Below, one piece after another: positions 35,011-47,794 of a stretch of DNA of 64,000 nucleotides. The translations under genes were made by a program, and so were the position numbers. The DNA lies in NCBI RefSeq assembly GCF_002283365.1, contig NZ_MQWD01000001.1, positions 1,373,154 through 1,437,153 on the forward strand, given 5' to 3'. The first letter of the stretch is position 1. Each line of letters begins with the position of its first letter. Under the pieces are notes generated by a model that searched no databases, was not told the DNA's origin, and saw nothing but the letters and a program-made list of their open reading frames with translations. The stretch comes from Rubrivirga marina. Its GTDB lineage: Bacteria > Bacteroidota > Rhodothermia > Rhodothermales > Rubricoccaceae.

Positions 35011-36219
35011 ATGGACCGCCGTGCCTTCCTCGGATCCGCCTCGGCCGCGGCCGCCAGCCTCACCGTCGCCGGCTGCGCGACCTCCGCCGCGCCCGCGTCC
35101 GCCGCGGCGCCCGAGGCGGGGGGAGCCCGCGCGGCGCTCGCGCCGACCGCCGCGCGCTCCACCGACGGCGAGGTCGTCGTCAGCCGGCCCGGCGACCTCC
35201 CGGGCACGCGGACGCAGCCGCGCATCCCGCGCTGGCGCGGGTTCAACCTCACGGAGCTGACCGGCGGCGACCGCGACCGGTCATTCCGCGAGGACGACTT
35301 CGCCTGGATCGCCGAGCTCGGCTTCGACTTCGTCCGCATCCCGATGTCGTACTGGGCGTGGTCGTCCCCCGACGACTGGATGACGATCGACGAGGACGGG
35401 CTGGCGAAGGTCGACGAGGCCGTCGAGTACGGCGAGAAGCACGGGCTCCACGTCAACCTCAACCTCCACCGGATCCCCGGCTACTGCGTCAACCAGCGCG
35501 AGCTGGAGCCGCACCTCCTGTTCGACAGCCCGCGCGAAGAAATGGAGCTCGCGATGGAGGCCGCTCTCCACCACTGGCGGACGCTCGCGGAGCGCTACAG
35601 GCACACCTCGAACCAGGCCGTCTCGTACGACCTGTTCAACGAGCCGCCGTGGACGTACCAGGACCAGAGCCGCTACGTCGAGGTGGCCCACCGGCTCGTC
35701 GGTGCGATCCGCGACGTCGACCCCGACCGGCTCATCGTGGCCGACGGCGCCGACATCGGGCAGACGCCGGTGCCCGGGGTGGTCGGCCTCGGGCTCGTGC
35801 AGAGCACCCGCGGCTACCTGCCGAAGATGGTCAGCCACTACACGGCGACGTGGGTGCCCAAGAACGAGTTCGAGAGCTTCGACACGCCCGTCTGGCCCAT
35901 GCGCGCCGACGACGGCCGGATGTGGGACAAAGAGGTCTTGCGGGCGGAGCTCGTCGACAAGTGGGTCCCGCTCGTGAACCAGGGCGTGCCGGTCCACGTC
36001 GGCGAGTGGGGCTGCTACAACCAGACGCCGCACGCGGCCTGCCTCGCCTGGATGGAGGACGTCACGAGCCTGTGGCGCGAGATGGGCTGGGGCTGGGCGA
36101 TGTGGAATTTCCGCGGCTCGTTCGGCATCCTCGACAGCGGCCGCGAGGACGTCGAGTACGAGGACTTCCGCGGCCACAAGCTGGACCGGAAGATGGCCGA
36201 CCTCCTCCTCGCCAGCTGA
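35011..36219 (+). CDS. GH5 lipoprotein (probably Tat-exported), likely endo-beta-mannanase
   Basis: A 402-residue GH5 enzyme. The N-terminus combines a twin-arginine motif ('MDRRAFLGSASA') with a lipobox ('SLTVAGC'), so it should be a Tat-exported, lipid-anchored enzyme. Catalytic residues: E211 in 'VSYDLFNEPPWTYQ' and E332 in 'VPVHVGEWGCYNQ'. 'HVNLNLHRIPGYCVN' and 'SHYTATWVP' are conserved barrel segments. The ATG at 35011 is chosen over a TTG at 34996, which would place the inverted repeat in the coding region. First gene of a unit with GH26 and AGE-CE2. Substrate assignment rests on context. Confidence 0.88.
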   Translation: MDRRAFLGSASAAAASLTVAGCATSAAPASAAAPEAGGARAALAPTAARSTDGEVVVSRPGDLPGTRTQPRIPRWRGFNLTELTGGDRDRSFREDDFAWIAELGFDFVRIPMSYWAWSSPDDWMTIDEDGLAKVDEAVEYGEKHGLHVNLNLHRIPGYCVNQRELEPHLLFDSPREEMELAMEAALHHWRTLAERYRHTSNQAVSYDLFNEPPWTYQDQSRYVEVAHRLVGAIRDVDPDRLIVADGADIGQTPVPGVVGLGLVQSTRGYLPKMVSHYTATWVPKNEFESFDTPVWPMRADDGRMWDKEVLRAELVDKWVPLVNQGVPVHVGEWGCYNQTPHAACLAWMEDVTSLWREMGWGWAMWNFRGSFGILDSGREDVEYEDFRGHKLDRKMADLLLAS

Positions 36220-36254
36220 TCCGCCCGACCGTCCCCACCACCCCGTTCGATCCC

Positions 36255-37952
36255 ATGCGCTGCTTCCTGCTCCTCATCGTCCTCGCGGGCGCCGTCCACG
36301 CCCAGACCGTCGTCGAGGCGGAGGGGGGCGAGCTCGTCGGCGCGGCCGCGGTCGCCACCAGCCGGGCGGGCTACTCCGGGACCGGCTACGTCACCGGCCT
36401 CGGCGCCGACGGCGACAGCCTCCGTCTCGTCATCGACGGCACCGGCGAGTTCGTCCAGCTTCGGCTGGCGGTCGCCGGGAGCGGACGGTTCGCGACCTTC
36501 GAGGTCCGCCTCGACGGCGACGTGATCGCGGGCGGCAACACGACCGTCGGGTCCAGCTTCCGCGAGCTCGCGGTCGACGAGCGGCGGCTGAGTGCCGGCC
36601 CACACGTCGTCACGATCCACGGCTCGGTCGACGTGGACTACCTGGTGCTGGAGCCGGTCTCGTACGAGGGGCCCGCCGCGCCGCCGCCGGTCCTGTCGGA
36701 TCCCGACGCGACGGACTCGGCGAGGGCGCTGTTCGCGTTCCTCCTCGACATCTACGGCGAGCACGTCCTCGCGGGGCAGCAGGACGGCTACCAGAACGGC
36801 GCGCCCTCGACGCGCGAGATCGACTACGTCGAGTCGGTGACGGGGACGGTGCCGGCGGTCGGGGCGTTCGACCTCATCAACTACTCGCCCTCGCGCCGCG
36901 CGCGCGGGACGAACCCGACGGGCTGGGCCGAGCACTGGATCGAGTGGGCCGGCGACCACGGGATCGTCACGCTGATGTGGCACTGGAACGCGCCGACGGA
37001 CCTGCTCGACACGAGCGACCAGCCGTGGTGGCGCGGCTTCTACACCGAGGCCACGACGTTCGACGTGGAGGCCGCGCTCGCCCAGGGGCCCGGCGGCGAG
37101 GACTACGAGCTGCTCCTCCGCGACATCGACGCGATCGCCGTCGAGCTCCAGAAGTTCGAGGACGCCGACGTGCCGGTCCTCTGGCGCCCGCTCCACGAGG
37201 CGTACGGGCGTTGGTTCTGGTGGGGAGCCAAGGGCCCGGGGCCGTACGTCGCGCTGTGGCGGCTGATGTACGAGCGGCTCGTCGAGTACCACGGCCTCCA
37301 CAACCTGATCTGGGTCCACACTCACCGGCCCTCGGACGGCGACCAGGCCGCGTGGTACCCCGGCGACGCCTACGTCGACGTCGTGGGCGTCGACGAGTAC
37401 GTCGAGGACCCCGACGCCGTGTTCCGGAGCGACTGGGAGCTGCTGCAGGAGCAGTTCGGCGCCAACAAGCTGGTCGCGCTGACGGAGACCGGGACGCTCC
37501 CCGACATGACACGCTCGGTCGACTTCGGCATGACGTGGAGCTGGTTCGCGGTGTGGGAGGGTAGCTTCATCCGCGACCTTGACACAGACCGCCTCGTCGA
37601 CGTGTACACGAGCGAGGTCGTCCTCACGCGCGACGAACTGCCCGACTGGCGCAGCTACACCCTCGCCACCGCCGAGGCGGACGGACCCGAGGCGCCGACC
37701 GACCACGCCACGATCACGCCCAACCCGAGCGCTGGGCCCGTCACGCTCCGCCTCGACCTCGGCGCCGCGGCGGACGTGGTCGTCGAGACGTTCGACGCGC
37801 TCGGCCGGCGCGTGGGGCGCCAGTCGCTGGGGACGATGCCGGCCGGGTCGCTCGCCGTCGCGTTGGCCGCGCCCGCCGTCCCCGGCCCCTACTTCGTCCG
37901 CGTGACGGCCGGCGACCGCGTGGTGCGGGGCCGGTTCGTCGTCGCCCGCTGA
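36255..37952 (+). CDS. GH26 beta-mannanase with CBM35-like domain and T9SS tail
   Basis: A 565-residue secreted enzyme: signal peptide ('CFLLLIVLAGAVHAQ'), CBM35/CBM6-like domain about 18-135 ('VVEAEGGELVGAAAV', 'VDVDYLVLEPVSYEG'), GH26 catalytic domain about 148-450 and a T9SS tail ('VETFDALGRRVGRQSLGTMP', terminal 'RGRFVVAR'). Catalytic residues are E315 in 'VLWRPLHEAYGRWFWWG' and E411 in 'LVALTETGTLPD'; 'GVDEYVEDP' is also typical. GH26 enzymes are mostly endo-beta-1,4-mannanases. Expected to act outside the cell or at the surface, releasing manno-oligosaccharides. 35 bp after the GH5 lipoprotein gene. Confidence 0.92.
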   Translation: MRCFLLLIVLAGAVHAQTVVEAEGGELVGAAAVATSRAGYSGTGYVTGLGADGDSLRLVIDGTGEFVQLRLAVAGSGRFATFEVRLDGDVIAGGNTTVGSSFRELAVDERRLSAGPHVVTIHGSVDVDYLVLEPVSYEGPAAPPPVLSDPDATDSARALFAFLLDIYGEHVLAGQQDGYQNGAPSTREIDYVESVTGTVPAVGAFDLINYSPSRRARGTNPTGWAEHWIEWAGDHGIVTLMWHWNAPTDLLDTSDQPWWRGFYTEATTFDVEAALAQGPGGEDYELLLRDIDAIAVELQKFEDADVPVLWRPLHEAYGRWFWWGAKGPGPYVALWRLMYERLVEYHGLHNLIWVHTHRPSDGDQAAWYPGDAYVDVVGVDEYVEDPDAVFRSDWELLQEQFGANKLVALTETGTLPDMTRSVDFGMTWSWFAVWEGSFIRDLDTDRLVDVYTSEVVLTRDELPDWRSYTLATAEADGPEAPTDHATITPNPSAGPVTLRLDLGAAADVVVETFDALGRRVGRQSLGTMPAGSLAVALAAPAVPGPYFVRVTAGDRVVRGRFVVAR

Positions 37953-37959
37953 TCTGACG

Positions 37960-40323
37960 ATGCGCCGTCTGGTCCTTGCCGCTCTCGTCGCGGCGCCCGT
38001 CTTTGCCCAGCCCACCGTTGGCCCGTTGACGCCGCCCGTTCGTGAGGCGCTCGCCGAGGAGGTGGAGGTCGGCCTCCGCCACGTCCTCGACGCGTGGTAC
38101 CCGCGCGCAGTTGACCGCTCGCAGGGCGGGTTCTTGAGCGCGTTCGACTGGCGCTGGCGGCCCGTCGGCGGGCAGGAGAAGATGATCGTGACCCAGGCGC
38201 GCCACGTCTGGACGACGGCCCAGGCCGCGATGTGGACGAACGACGAGGCCTACGCCGAGATGAGCCGCCACGGCGTCGCCTTCCTCCGCGACGAGATGTG
38301 GGACGCCGAGCACGGCGGGTTCTACTGGCTCGTCACGCGCGACGGCACGCCGGTCCCGGAAGCCGACGGTCGGCTCGTGAAGCAGGCCTACGGCGTCGCG
38401 TTCGGGATCTACGGGCTCGCTGCCGCCTACGCCGCGACGGGCGACGCCGAGGCGCTGGCGCTCGCGCAGGATGCGTTCCGCTGGCTGGATGACCACGCCC
38501 ACGACTCCGAGCACGGCGGCTACTTTAACTACCTCACACGCGAGGGCGAGCCGCTCCGCGAGGGGCTGGGGCGGACGCCGCCGAAGGACCAGAACTCGTC
38601 GATCCACATCCTCGAGGCCTTGACCGAGCTCTACCACGTCTGGCCCGACGACACGCTCCGCCAGCGGATCGAGGAGATGCTGCTCCTCATCCGCGACACG
38701 ATCACCGTCGACCCCGGCACACTCACGCTGTTCTCGACGCCCGACTGGACGCCGATCTCGTACCGCGACTCGACGGCGGCCGTCCGCGAGGCGAACGGGT
38801 ACTACGACCACGTCTCGTTCGGGCACGACGTGGAGACGGCCTACCTCATGCTCGAAGCGGCCGAGGCCATCGACCTCGACCCGGAGCCGACGCTCCGCGC
38901 GGGCCAGCGGATGCTCGACCACAGCCTCGCGACCGGCTGGGACACACGCAACGGCGGGTTCATGGAGGCCGGCTACTATTTCGCCGACGGCGAGCCGCTC
39001 GTCGTGGTCGACTCGACCAAGAACTGGTGGGCGCAGGCCGAGGGGCTCAATACGCTCCTCCTCATGGGCGACCTCGTGCCGGCCGAGCGGGCCCGCTACC
39101 ACGACCGCTTCCTCCAGATGTGGGGCCTCATCCAGGGCTTCCTCGTCGACCACGCGCACGGCGGCTGGTACCGCGGCACGCTCGACCGACAGCCGGAGCT
39201 GCGGACGGCCGACAAGGGGGGCATCTGGAAAGCCGCGTATCACGACGCCCGCGCCCTCATGAACGTCGCCCGCCGCCTCCGGAGTGGGTCCGCCTCGGCC
39301 GTCCCGGCGGCCGACCCGCGGATCCGCGTCATGGGCCGCCACCGCGCCGAGGCGGGCGGGGCCGTGGACTTCGGCGCGGCCGGCGTCACGTTCGGCATCC
39401 GCTTCCGCGGGACGCGCCTCGCCGCCCGCCTCGACGACGCGTTCCGCGACGGCGGCCACAACTGGTTCACCGTCGTGGTCGATGGGGGAGAGCCGGTCCG
39501 GTTCCGGACGCGGCCGGGGCAGCACGACTACACGCTCGCCTCCGGCCTCGACGACGGCGAGCACACGCTCTGGCTGAGCAAGGCGACGGAGGGCCAGAAC
39601 GGCCCCAACCGGCTCATTTCGTTCGAGGGCGCGGAGATCCTCCCGGCCGACCCGCTGCCGGAGCGCCGCATCGAGTTCATCGGCGACTCCATCACGGCCG
39701 GCTACGGCGTCGACCCCGAGCCCGTCGCGTGCGGCGCCGGCACGTGGTACGACCCGACGCACGCGTGGCAGGCCTACGGCCCGCGTCTCGCCCGCCGCCT
39801 CGGCGCGCAGTGGATGCTCAGCGCCGTCTCCGGCATGGGGATGCACCGCAACTGGAACTCGCTCACGCCGGTGATGCCGGACGTTTACGACGGGCTGTAT
39901 CTGGAGTACGCGACCGACAACCCGGCGTGGGACGTAGACCAGTACCGCCCCGACCTCGTCGTCGTCGCGCTCGGCACGAACGATTTTTCCGCCGGTGACG
40001 GCGAGACGCCGCGGCCCGCGCTCGACGGCGAGGCGTTCGTGAGCGACTACGTCGGGTTCGTCGAGCGCGTCCGCCAGCAGAATGCGGAGGCGCCGATCCT
40101 GCTCCTCAACAGCCCCGTCTTCGAGGGCGAGCAGCGCGAGCTTCTGGCGGAGTCCCTCCGCGAGGTGGCCGCCCGCCGCGCCGCGGCCGGTGACGACGCG
40201 ATCTCGACGTTCTCGTTCGTGGGCCGTTACGTCGACGGCTGCGACGGGCACCCGGGGAAGGCCGGCCAGCAGGCCATGGCCGACGAGTTGGAGCCGGTCC
40301 TCCGCACGCTCACCGGCTGGTAG
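37960..40323 (+). CDS. Secreted fusion of AGE-family 2-epimerase and CE2 acetyl esterase
   Basis: A 787-residue exported protein (signal peptide 'LVLAALVAAPVFAQ'). Residues about 25-440 are an N-acylglucosamine/cellobiose 2-epimerase (AGE) (alpha/alpha)6 barrel: 'SIHILEALTELYHVWPD' (H216), 'VSFGHDVETAYLML' (H289, E292), 'NWWAQAEGLNTLLL', 'WKAAYHDARALMNV' (H428). About 455-565 is the CE2 jelly-roll ('GITFGIRF'-like strands, 'HNWFTVVVDGGEPVRF', 'EHTLWLSKATEGQNG'), and 565-787 the CE2 SGNH fold with S577 in 'IEFIGDSITAGYGV', 'VVALGTNDF' and D762/H764 in 'CDGHPGKAGQQAM'. Probably deacetylates and epimerises manno-oligosaccharides in the periplasm. Relative to the cytosolic AGE (46347), the first His of 'NTHLH' is Ser214. 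Confidence 0.9.
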   Translation: MRRLVLAALVAAPVFAQPTVGPLTPPVREALAEEVEVGLRHVLDAWYPRAVDRSQGGFLSAFDWRWRPVGGQEKMIVTQARHVWTTAQAAMWTNDEAYAEMSRHGVAFLRDEMWDAEHGGFYWLVTRDGTPVPEADGRLVKQAYGVAFGIYGLAAAYAATGDAEALALAQDAFRWLDDHAHDSEHGGYFNYLTREGEPLREGLGRTPPKDQNSSIHILEALTELYHVWPDDTLRQRIEEMLLLIRDTITVDPGTLTLFSTPDWTPISYRDSTAAVREANGYYDHVSFGHDVETAYLMLEAAEAIDLDPEPTLRAGQRMLDHSLATGWDTRNGGFMEAGYYFADGEPLVVVDSTKNWWAQAEGLNTLLLMGDLVPAERARYHDRFLQMWGLIQGFLVDHAHGGWYRGTLDRQPELRTADKGGIWKAAYHDARALMNVARRLRSGSASAVPAADPRIRVMGRHRAEAGGAVDFGAAGVTFGIRFRGTRLAARLDDAFRDGGHNWFTVVVDGGEPVRFRTRPGQHDYTLASGLDDGEHTLWLSKATEGQNGPNRLISFEGAEILPADPLPERRIEFIGDSITAGYGVDPEPVACGAGTWYDPTHAWQAYGPRLARRLGAQWMLSAVSGMGMHRNWNSLTPVMPDVYDGLYLEYATDNPAWDVDQYRPDLVVVALGTNDFSAGDGETPRPALDGEAFVSDYVGFVERVRQQNAEAPILLLNSPVFEGEQRELLAESLREVAARRAAAGDDAISTFSFVGRYVDGCDGHPGKAGQQAMADELEPVLRTLTGW

Positions 40324-40337
40324 CCCCGCCTCGGGGC
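40323..40337. terminator. Bidirectional hairpin between AGE-CE2 and ROK genes
   Basis: GCCCCG and CGGGGC pair around a 3-nt loop directly after the AGE-CE2 stop codon, between convergent genes. Short but perfectly paired. Confidence 0.45.
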
Positions 40338-40347
40338 ACCGGCGGGC

Positions 40348-41601
40348 CTACCCGATCACGCCCGGCCGCTTGAACGCGGCGCCGACGCCCGTCTCGTCGG
40401 CCTCGGGCTCGGCCGAGTCGGCGCGGCGGAGGACGGTCCGCTGGAGCGGGGCGAAGGCGTGGTAGAGCGGGAGGGAGGCCACGCCGAGCGCGCCGGCGTC
40501 GGCGCCGGCCGTGGCCAGCTGGAGGTCGGGCGCGTCGAGGCCGCCCGGGACCACGGCGTCACCGAGGTGGACGCGGGCGCGCTCCAGCAGGTCGCTCAGG
40601 AGCCGGTCCGGCCAGCGCCCACCGACGAACGTGGCCTCGGGGTCGAGGATCGCGCGGACCGTGAACAGGAGGCCCGCCAGCTCTTCGGCCACTTCCTCGA
40701 ACCACGCCTCGAACGCCGGCTCGCCGGTCTCGTGGAGCGCGAGGAGGTCGTCGGGCGTCGCGGCCTCCACGCCGGCCTCGGCGAGGCGCTCGTAAAGGGC
40801 GCCGAGGTTGAACAGCTCGCCGACATGGGTCGGGCCGCCTGCCCGGCGCCCGCGGCGCGGCGAGAGGTAGCCGATCTCGCCCGCGTTGCCCGTGTGGCCG
40901 TCGAACGGGGCGCCCTGGACCATCAGCCCTCCGCCGAGGCCGCTGCCCAGGTACACGTAGAAGAACGCCGAGAGGTGGCGGCCCGCGCCGTACCAGTGCT
41001 CGCCGAGCGCGGCCGCCGTCGCGTTGTTCTCGATAAAGACCGGGAGCCCGAGCCGCTCGTGGAGCCGCTGCGCGATGGGCTCGTCGTGCCAGTCCGGGAA
41101 AGCGATGGGGCTCACGAGGTAGGTCCCGTCCGGCCCCGGCCGCATCGGCCCCGGGATCCCCACGCCGACGCCCCACACGCGGTCCATCTCGAGCCCGAGC
41201 TCGGCCGCGAGGGCCCCGGTCGCCTCGACGCACAGGTCGAGCGCGGCCGCCGGCGACGCCAGCGACACCTCGTGGTGGACGCGGGCGCGGACGGCGCCCG
41301 AGAGGTCCACCAGGACCGCCGTGAAGTGATCCGTGTCGAGGTCGAGCCCGACGGCGAACGCGGCGTCCGGGTTGACCTCGAGCTGGATCGGCGGCGCCCC
41401 GCGCCCGCCCGTCGCCCGCGCCGTCTCGACCACGAGGCCAGCGTCGACGAGCTGGCGGACGAGGTTCGAGATCGTCTGCGCCGTGAGGTCCGTCCGCCGC
41501 GCCACGTCGGCCCGCGAGATCGGGGCGTAGAGGCGGATCGTCTCGTGGACGATCTGGAGGTTGTGACGCTTGGCGTGGGAGAGGTTGGTACCGGTGAGCA
41601 T
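40348..41601 (-). CDS. ROK-family transcriptional regulator
   Basis: A 417-residue ROK repressor (Mlc/NagC/XylR group). Winged HTH about 25-65 ('ISRADVARRTDLTAQTISNL', 'VRQLVDAGLVVETARATGGR'); sugar-kinase-like domain from about 80 ('AFAVGLDLDTDHFTAVLVDL', 'FIENNATAAALGEHWYGAG', 'HTGNAGEIGYLS'). The zinc motif C-x-C-G-x2-G-C of classical ROK proteins is absent; 'RRGRRAGGPTHVGELFN' stands there. Such regulators respond to a free or phosphorylated sugar. Divergent from the symporter operon with 122 bp between starts, so it probably controls that operon and itself. Mannose, glucose or a disaccharide is the expected inducer. Confidence 0.88.
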   Translation of the reverse strand: MLTGTNLSHAKRHNLQIVHETIRLYAPISRADVARRTDLTAQTISNLVRQLVDAGLVVETARATGGRGAPPIQLEVNPDAAFAVGLDLDTDHFTAVLVDLSGAVRARVHHEVSLASPAAALDLCVEATGALAAELGLEMDRVWGVGVGIPGPMRPGPDGTYLVSPIAFPDWHDEPIAQRLHERLGLPVFIENNATAAALGEHWYGAGRHLSAFFYVYLGSGLGGGLMVQGAPFDGHTGNAGEIGYLSPRRGRRAGGPTHVGELFNLGALYERLAEAGVEAATPDDLLALHETGEPAFEAWFEEVAEELAGLLFTVRAILDPEATFVGGRWPDRLLSDLLERARVHLGDAVVPGGLDAPDLQLATAGADAGALGVASLPLYHAFAPLQRTVLRRADSAEPEADETGVGAAFKRPGVIG

Positions 41602-46346
<4,745 letters not shown>

Positions 46347-46347
<1 letters not shown>

Positions 46348-47552
46348 TGGAAGACCTTGCCGACCTCGCCGAGGAGGCCCGCGCCGAACTCGTGGACCAC
46401 ATCCTCCCGTTCTGGGCCGAGCGGACGCTCGACGACGAGCACGGCGGGTTCGTCGGTCGGATCGACGGCCACGGCCGGCGCGTGCCCGAGGCGGCCAAGG
46501 GCAGCGTCCTCAACGCGCGCATCCTGTGGACCTTCGCCGCGGCGTGCCGCGCTCTCGGCACCGACCGCTGGTGCGCCGAGGCCGACCGCGCCTGCGACGC
46601 CCTCCGGACCCACTTCGCCGACCCCGAGCACGGCGGCGTCTACTGGACCGTCGCGCCGGACGGGACGCCGGTCGACGACAAGAAGCAGGTGTACGCGCAG
46701 GCCTTCACGATCTACGCCCTCGCCGAGCACGTCCGCCAGCGCGGCGACGGCGAGGCCCTGGCGTGGGCGCAGGACCTCTACCGGCTCCTCGAAGACCGCG
46801 CCGTCGACCCGGAGCACGGCGGCTACATCGAGGCGTTCTCGTGCGACTGGGGCCCGGCCGCCGACCTCCGCCTGAGCGAGAAGGACGCCGACGCGCCGAA
46901 GTCGATGAACACGCACCTCCACGTGCTGGAGGCCTACACGACCCTCTACCGCGTCTGGCCCGACGCCGGCGTGGCCGGCCGACTCCGAGCGCTCGTCGAG
47001 ACCTTCCTCGACCACATCGTCGATCCCGAGACCGGCCACCTCGGTCTGTTCTTCGGCATGGACTGGACGCCGCTCTCGGCCGACGTCTCGTTCGGCCACG
47101 ACGTGGAGGCGAGTTGGCTGCTGGACGAGGCCGCGGCCGTCCTCGATGATGCCGGCCTCGCGGCCCGGGTCCGGCCCGTCGCCCTCCGCCTCGCGCGGCT
47201 CGCGCGGGAGGAGGGCCTCGACGCCGACGGCGGCCTGTTCAACGAGCGTGGGTCGGACGGGCGCCTCGACACCGACAAGCACTGGTGGCCGCAGGCCGAG
47301 GCCGTCGTCGGCTTCCTCAACGCCTACGAGCGCACGGACGACGATTCCTTCGCGGAGGCCGCCCACCGGACCTGGGCCTTCATCCAGCGCGCCATCGTCG
47401 ACCGCGACGGCGGGGAGTGGTTCTTCCGCGTCGACCGGGAGGGCGTGCCGTACCGCGAGGAGGACACGGTCGGGCCCTGGAAGTGCCCGTACCACAACGC
47501 CCGCGCCTGCCTCGAGATCATGGAGCGGGCGGGGGCCCCCGTCCCGCCCTGA
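46347..47552 (+). CDS. Cytosolic cellobiose/mannobiose 2-epimerase (AGE family)
   Basis: A 401-residue AGE-family epimerase without signal peptide. It converts the reducing-end mannose of beta-1,4-mannobiose to glucose (and glucose to mannose in cellobiose), providing mannosyl-glucose for the adjacent GH130. Key motifs match cellobiose 2-epimerases such as that of Rhodothermus marinus: 'SMNTHLHVLEAYTTLYRVWP' (H190, H192), 'DVSFGHDVEASWLLDEAA' (H251, E254), 'KHWWPQAEAVVGFLNAYE' and 'GPWKCPYHNARACLEIME' (H383). The ATG overlaps the GH130 stop by 1 bp (TGATG). Last gene of the unit. A short GCCGGT/ACCGGC hairpin follows at 47553-47568. Confidence 0.92.
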
Positions 47553-47794
47553 GCCGGTTCGGACCGGCGTCCGGTCGAGGCGAAAGGGGACGACGCGAAG
47601 GCCTTCCGCTTCCGGGCGCAGGTCACAAAGGAGTCCACCCCCGCCCACAGGGCAGGAAAGGAGCCTCACGCGGAGGCTTGGGCCCGGGAATCGTCGGAAG
47701 CGCTTGCAATAATCAAATTGATTGATATACTATCCGTGAAGCCGGACCGGGCCTTTCGCCCACCGGCCCCGCTGCTCTCCGACGCTCTCTCCGC
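47553..47794. promoter_or_regulatory. Control region of the TonB-receptor operon
   Basis: 242 bp holding, in order, a small hairpin overlapping the AGE gene end (47553-47568), a GAGGCT hairpin (47662-47678), a LacI-type operator CGGAAGCGCTTGCA (47695-47708), and immediately after it AATCAA-A-TTGATT (47711-47723) in an AT-rich island. The two last elements are the same pair found upstream of the symporter, in reverse order. A promoter element is not obvious; TATCCGTG at 47731-47738 is a weak TAnnTTTG candidate. Confidence 0.65.
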
